Position numbers and translations under genes: made by a program
Shown: piece after piece, positions 5,484-5,824 of the stretch
Layout: each line of letters begins with the position of its first letter
Position numbering within the stretch: position 1 is the first letter of the stretch
Notes under the pieces: generated by a model
Told to the model about the DNA's origin: nothing
The model's input: the letters and a program-made list of their open reading frames with translations, nothing else
The model's database searches: none
DNA from: Ruminococcaceae bacterium UBA866
Lineage (GTDB): Bacteria > Bacillota > Clostridia > Oscillospirales > Ruminococcaceae
Reading direction: 5' to 3'
Assembly: GCA_002295325.1 (NCBI GenBank)
Contig: DBGA01000041.1
Location: 55,871-61,694, forward strand
DNA: 5,824 nucleotides

Positions 5484-5824
5484 TTGAGCCAGTTTTTTCA
5501 CTCTGTAACCCTTGATAAGAGCAAGTGCATGGGTTGTATTAACTGCATTAAAAGATGCCCAACTGAAGCAATTCGTGTTAGACATCAAAAAGCTGAAATT
5601 ATCACAGAGAGATGTATTGACTGTGGTGAATGCATAAGAGTATGTCCACATCACGCTAAGAAAGCAATTTATGCTAACCTAAATGTGCTTAAAAAATTCA
5701 AATATACAATTGCACTTCCAGCGCCGGCTTTATATGGGCAGTTTAACAATCTTGAGGATGTTGAAATTATTTTAAACGCCCTTATTGAACTTGGTTTTGA
5801 TAGTGTTTACGAGGTTGCTAAAGG
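5484..5824 (+). CDS. hydS: HydS-like sensory [FeFe] hydrogenase (partial, N-terminal 113 codons)
   Basis: The open frame runs off the right edge; it starts at a TTG with a good ribosome binding site. Two [4Fe-4S] ferredoxin motifs come first: C15, C18, C21, C25-Pro and C44, C47, C50, C54-Pro. After a linker comes the start of an [FeFe] hydrogenase large-subunit-like domain with ALPAPALYGQF (about 77-87), a helix with EIILNALIELGFD, and VYEVAK at the edge, which align with the APSxxxQF and VYEVA elements of sensory/hypothetical hydrogenases of the HydS (group C) type. The [2Fe-2S] and His-ligated cluster domains found in catalytic HydA are absent. Family members are known to carry PAS plus kinase or PP2C/SpoIIE phosphatase output; this part is outside the window. 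A role in sensing H2 or redox state and signalling is inferred. A PFL-type ferredoxin or a hydrogenase-maturation protein is less likely, because of the two-cluster plus hydrogenase-domain layout. Confidence 0.85.
   Translation, partial: MSQFFHSVTLDKSKCMGCINCIKRCPTEAIRVRHQKAEIITERCIDCGECIRVCPHHAKKAIYANLNVLKKFKYTIALPAPALYGQFNNLEDVEIILNALIELGFDSVYEVAK

Noticed and set aside
5388..5654. An 88-codon minus-strand frame over the start of the hydS-like gene
   Set aside because: Antisense to two clear [4Fe-4S] motifs; no ribosome binding site or family resemblance.
1..5824. CRISPR array, tRNA/rRNA gene, insertion sequence or phage genes
   Set aside because: No direct-repeat arrays, tRNA-like cloverleaf, transposase or phage-type frames were seen; almost all of the sequence is accounted for by hydrogenase-related genes.

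Overview
The window comes from a low-GC, AT-rich bacterium with strong GGAGG-type ribosome binding sites and TTG start codons. It is most likely an anaerobic, H2-producing Clostridia-type Firmicute, though genus cannot be read from the sequence. It holds two divergent gene clusters, both built around [FeFe] hydrogenase chemistry. The left edge cuts the catalytic hydrogenase subunit and the right edge cuts a second, sensory-type hydrogenase.

Minus strand, read right to left from 4306 to 1: an HndABCD/HydABC-type multimeric NAD(P)-linked [FeFe] hydrogenase operon. The order is a NuoE-like [2Fe-2S] subunit (4306-3809), a stand-alone GHKL ATPase (3805-3257), a small thioredoxin-like ferredoxin of the HndB type (3237-2866), the NuoF-like FMN/NADH subunit (2851-1064), and the H-cluster subunit HydA (1047-1, first 349 residues visible). 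The intergenic gaps are only 3 to 19 nt, so this is one transcription unit. Its products form a soluble cytoplasmic complex that couples NAD(H), and probably ferredoxin, to H2.

Plus strand, from 4597 rightwards: a DRTGG-domain protein (4597-4950), an RsbW-like anti-sigma-factor-type ATPase (4943-5368), and the N-terminal 113 codons of an iron-sulfur protein (5484-5824). The last has two [4Fe-4S] motifs leading into a hydrogenase-like domain of the HydS/sensory class. The second and third genes most plausibly start at TTG codons, each placed 7-8 nt after a GGAGG.

The 290-nt divergent intergenic region (4307-4596) is rich in signals. A 31-bp inverted repeat contains an 18-bp core with the same 7-4-7 geometry as Rex (NADH/NAD+ sensor) operators, next to plausible promoters in both directions. 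Further right are a perfect AT-only hairpin of 16-bp arms and a good extended -10 promoter whose -10 box lies inside another dyad. The working model, which is inference, is a redox-controlled catalytic hydrogenase paired with an H2/redox-sensing module that signals through an ATPase-based phosphorylation or partner-switch mechanism.
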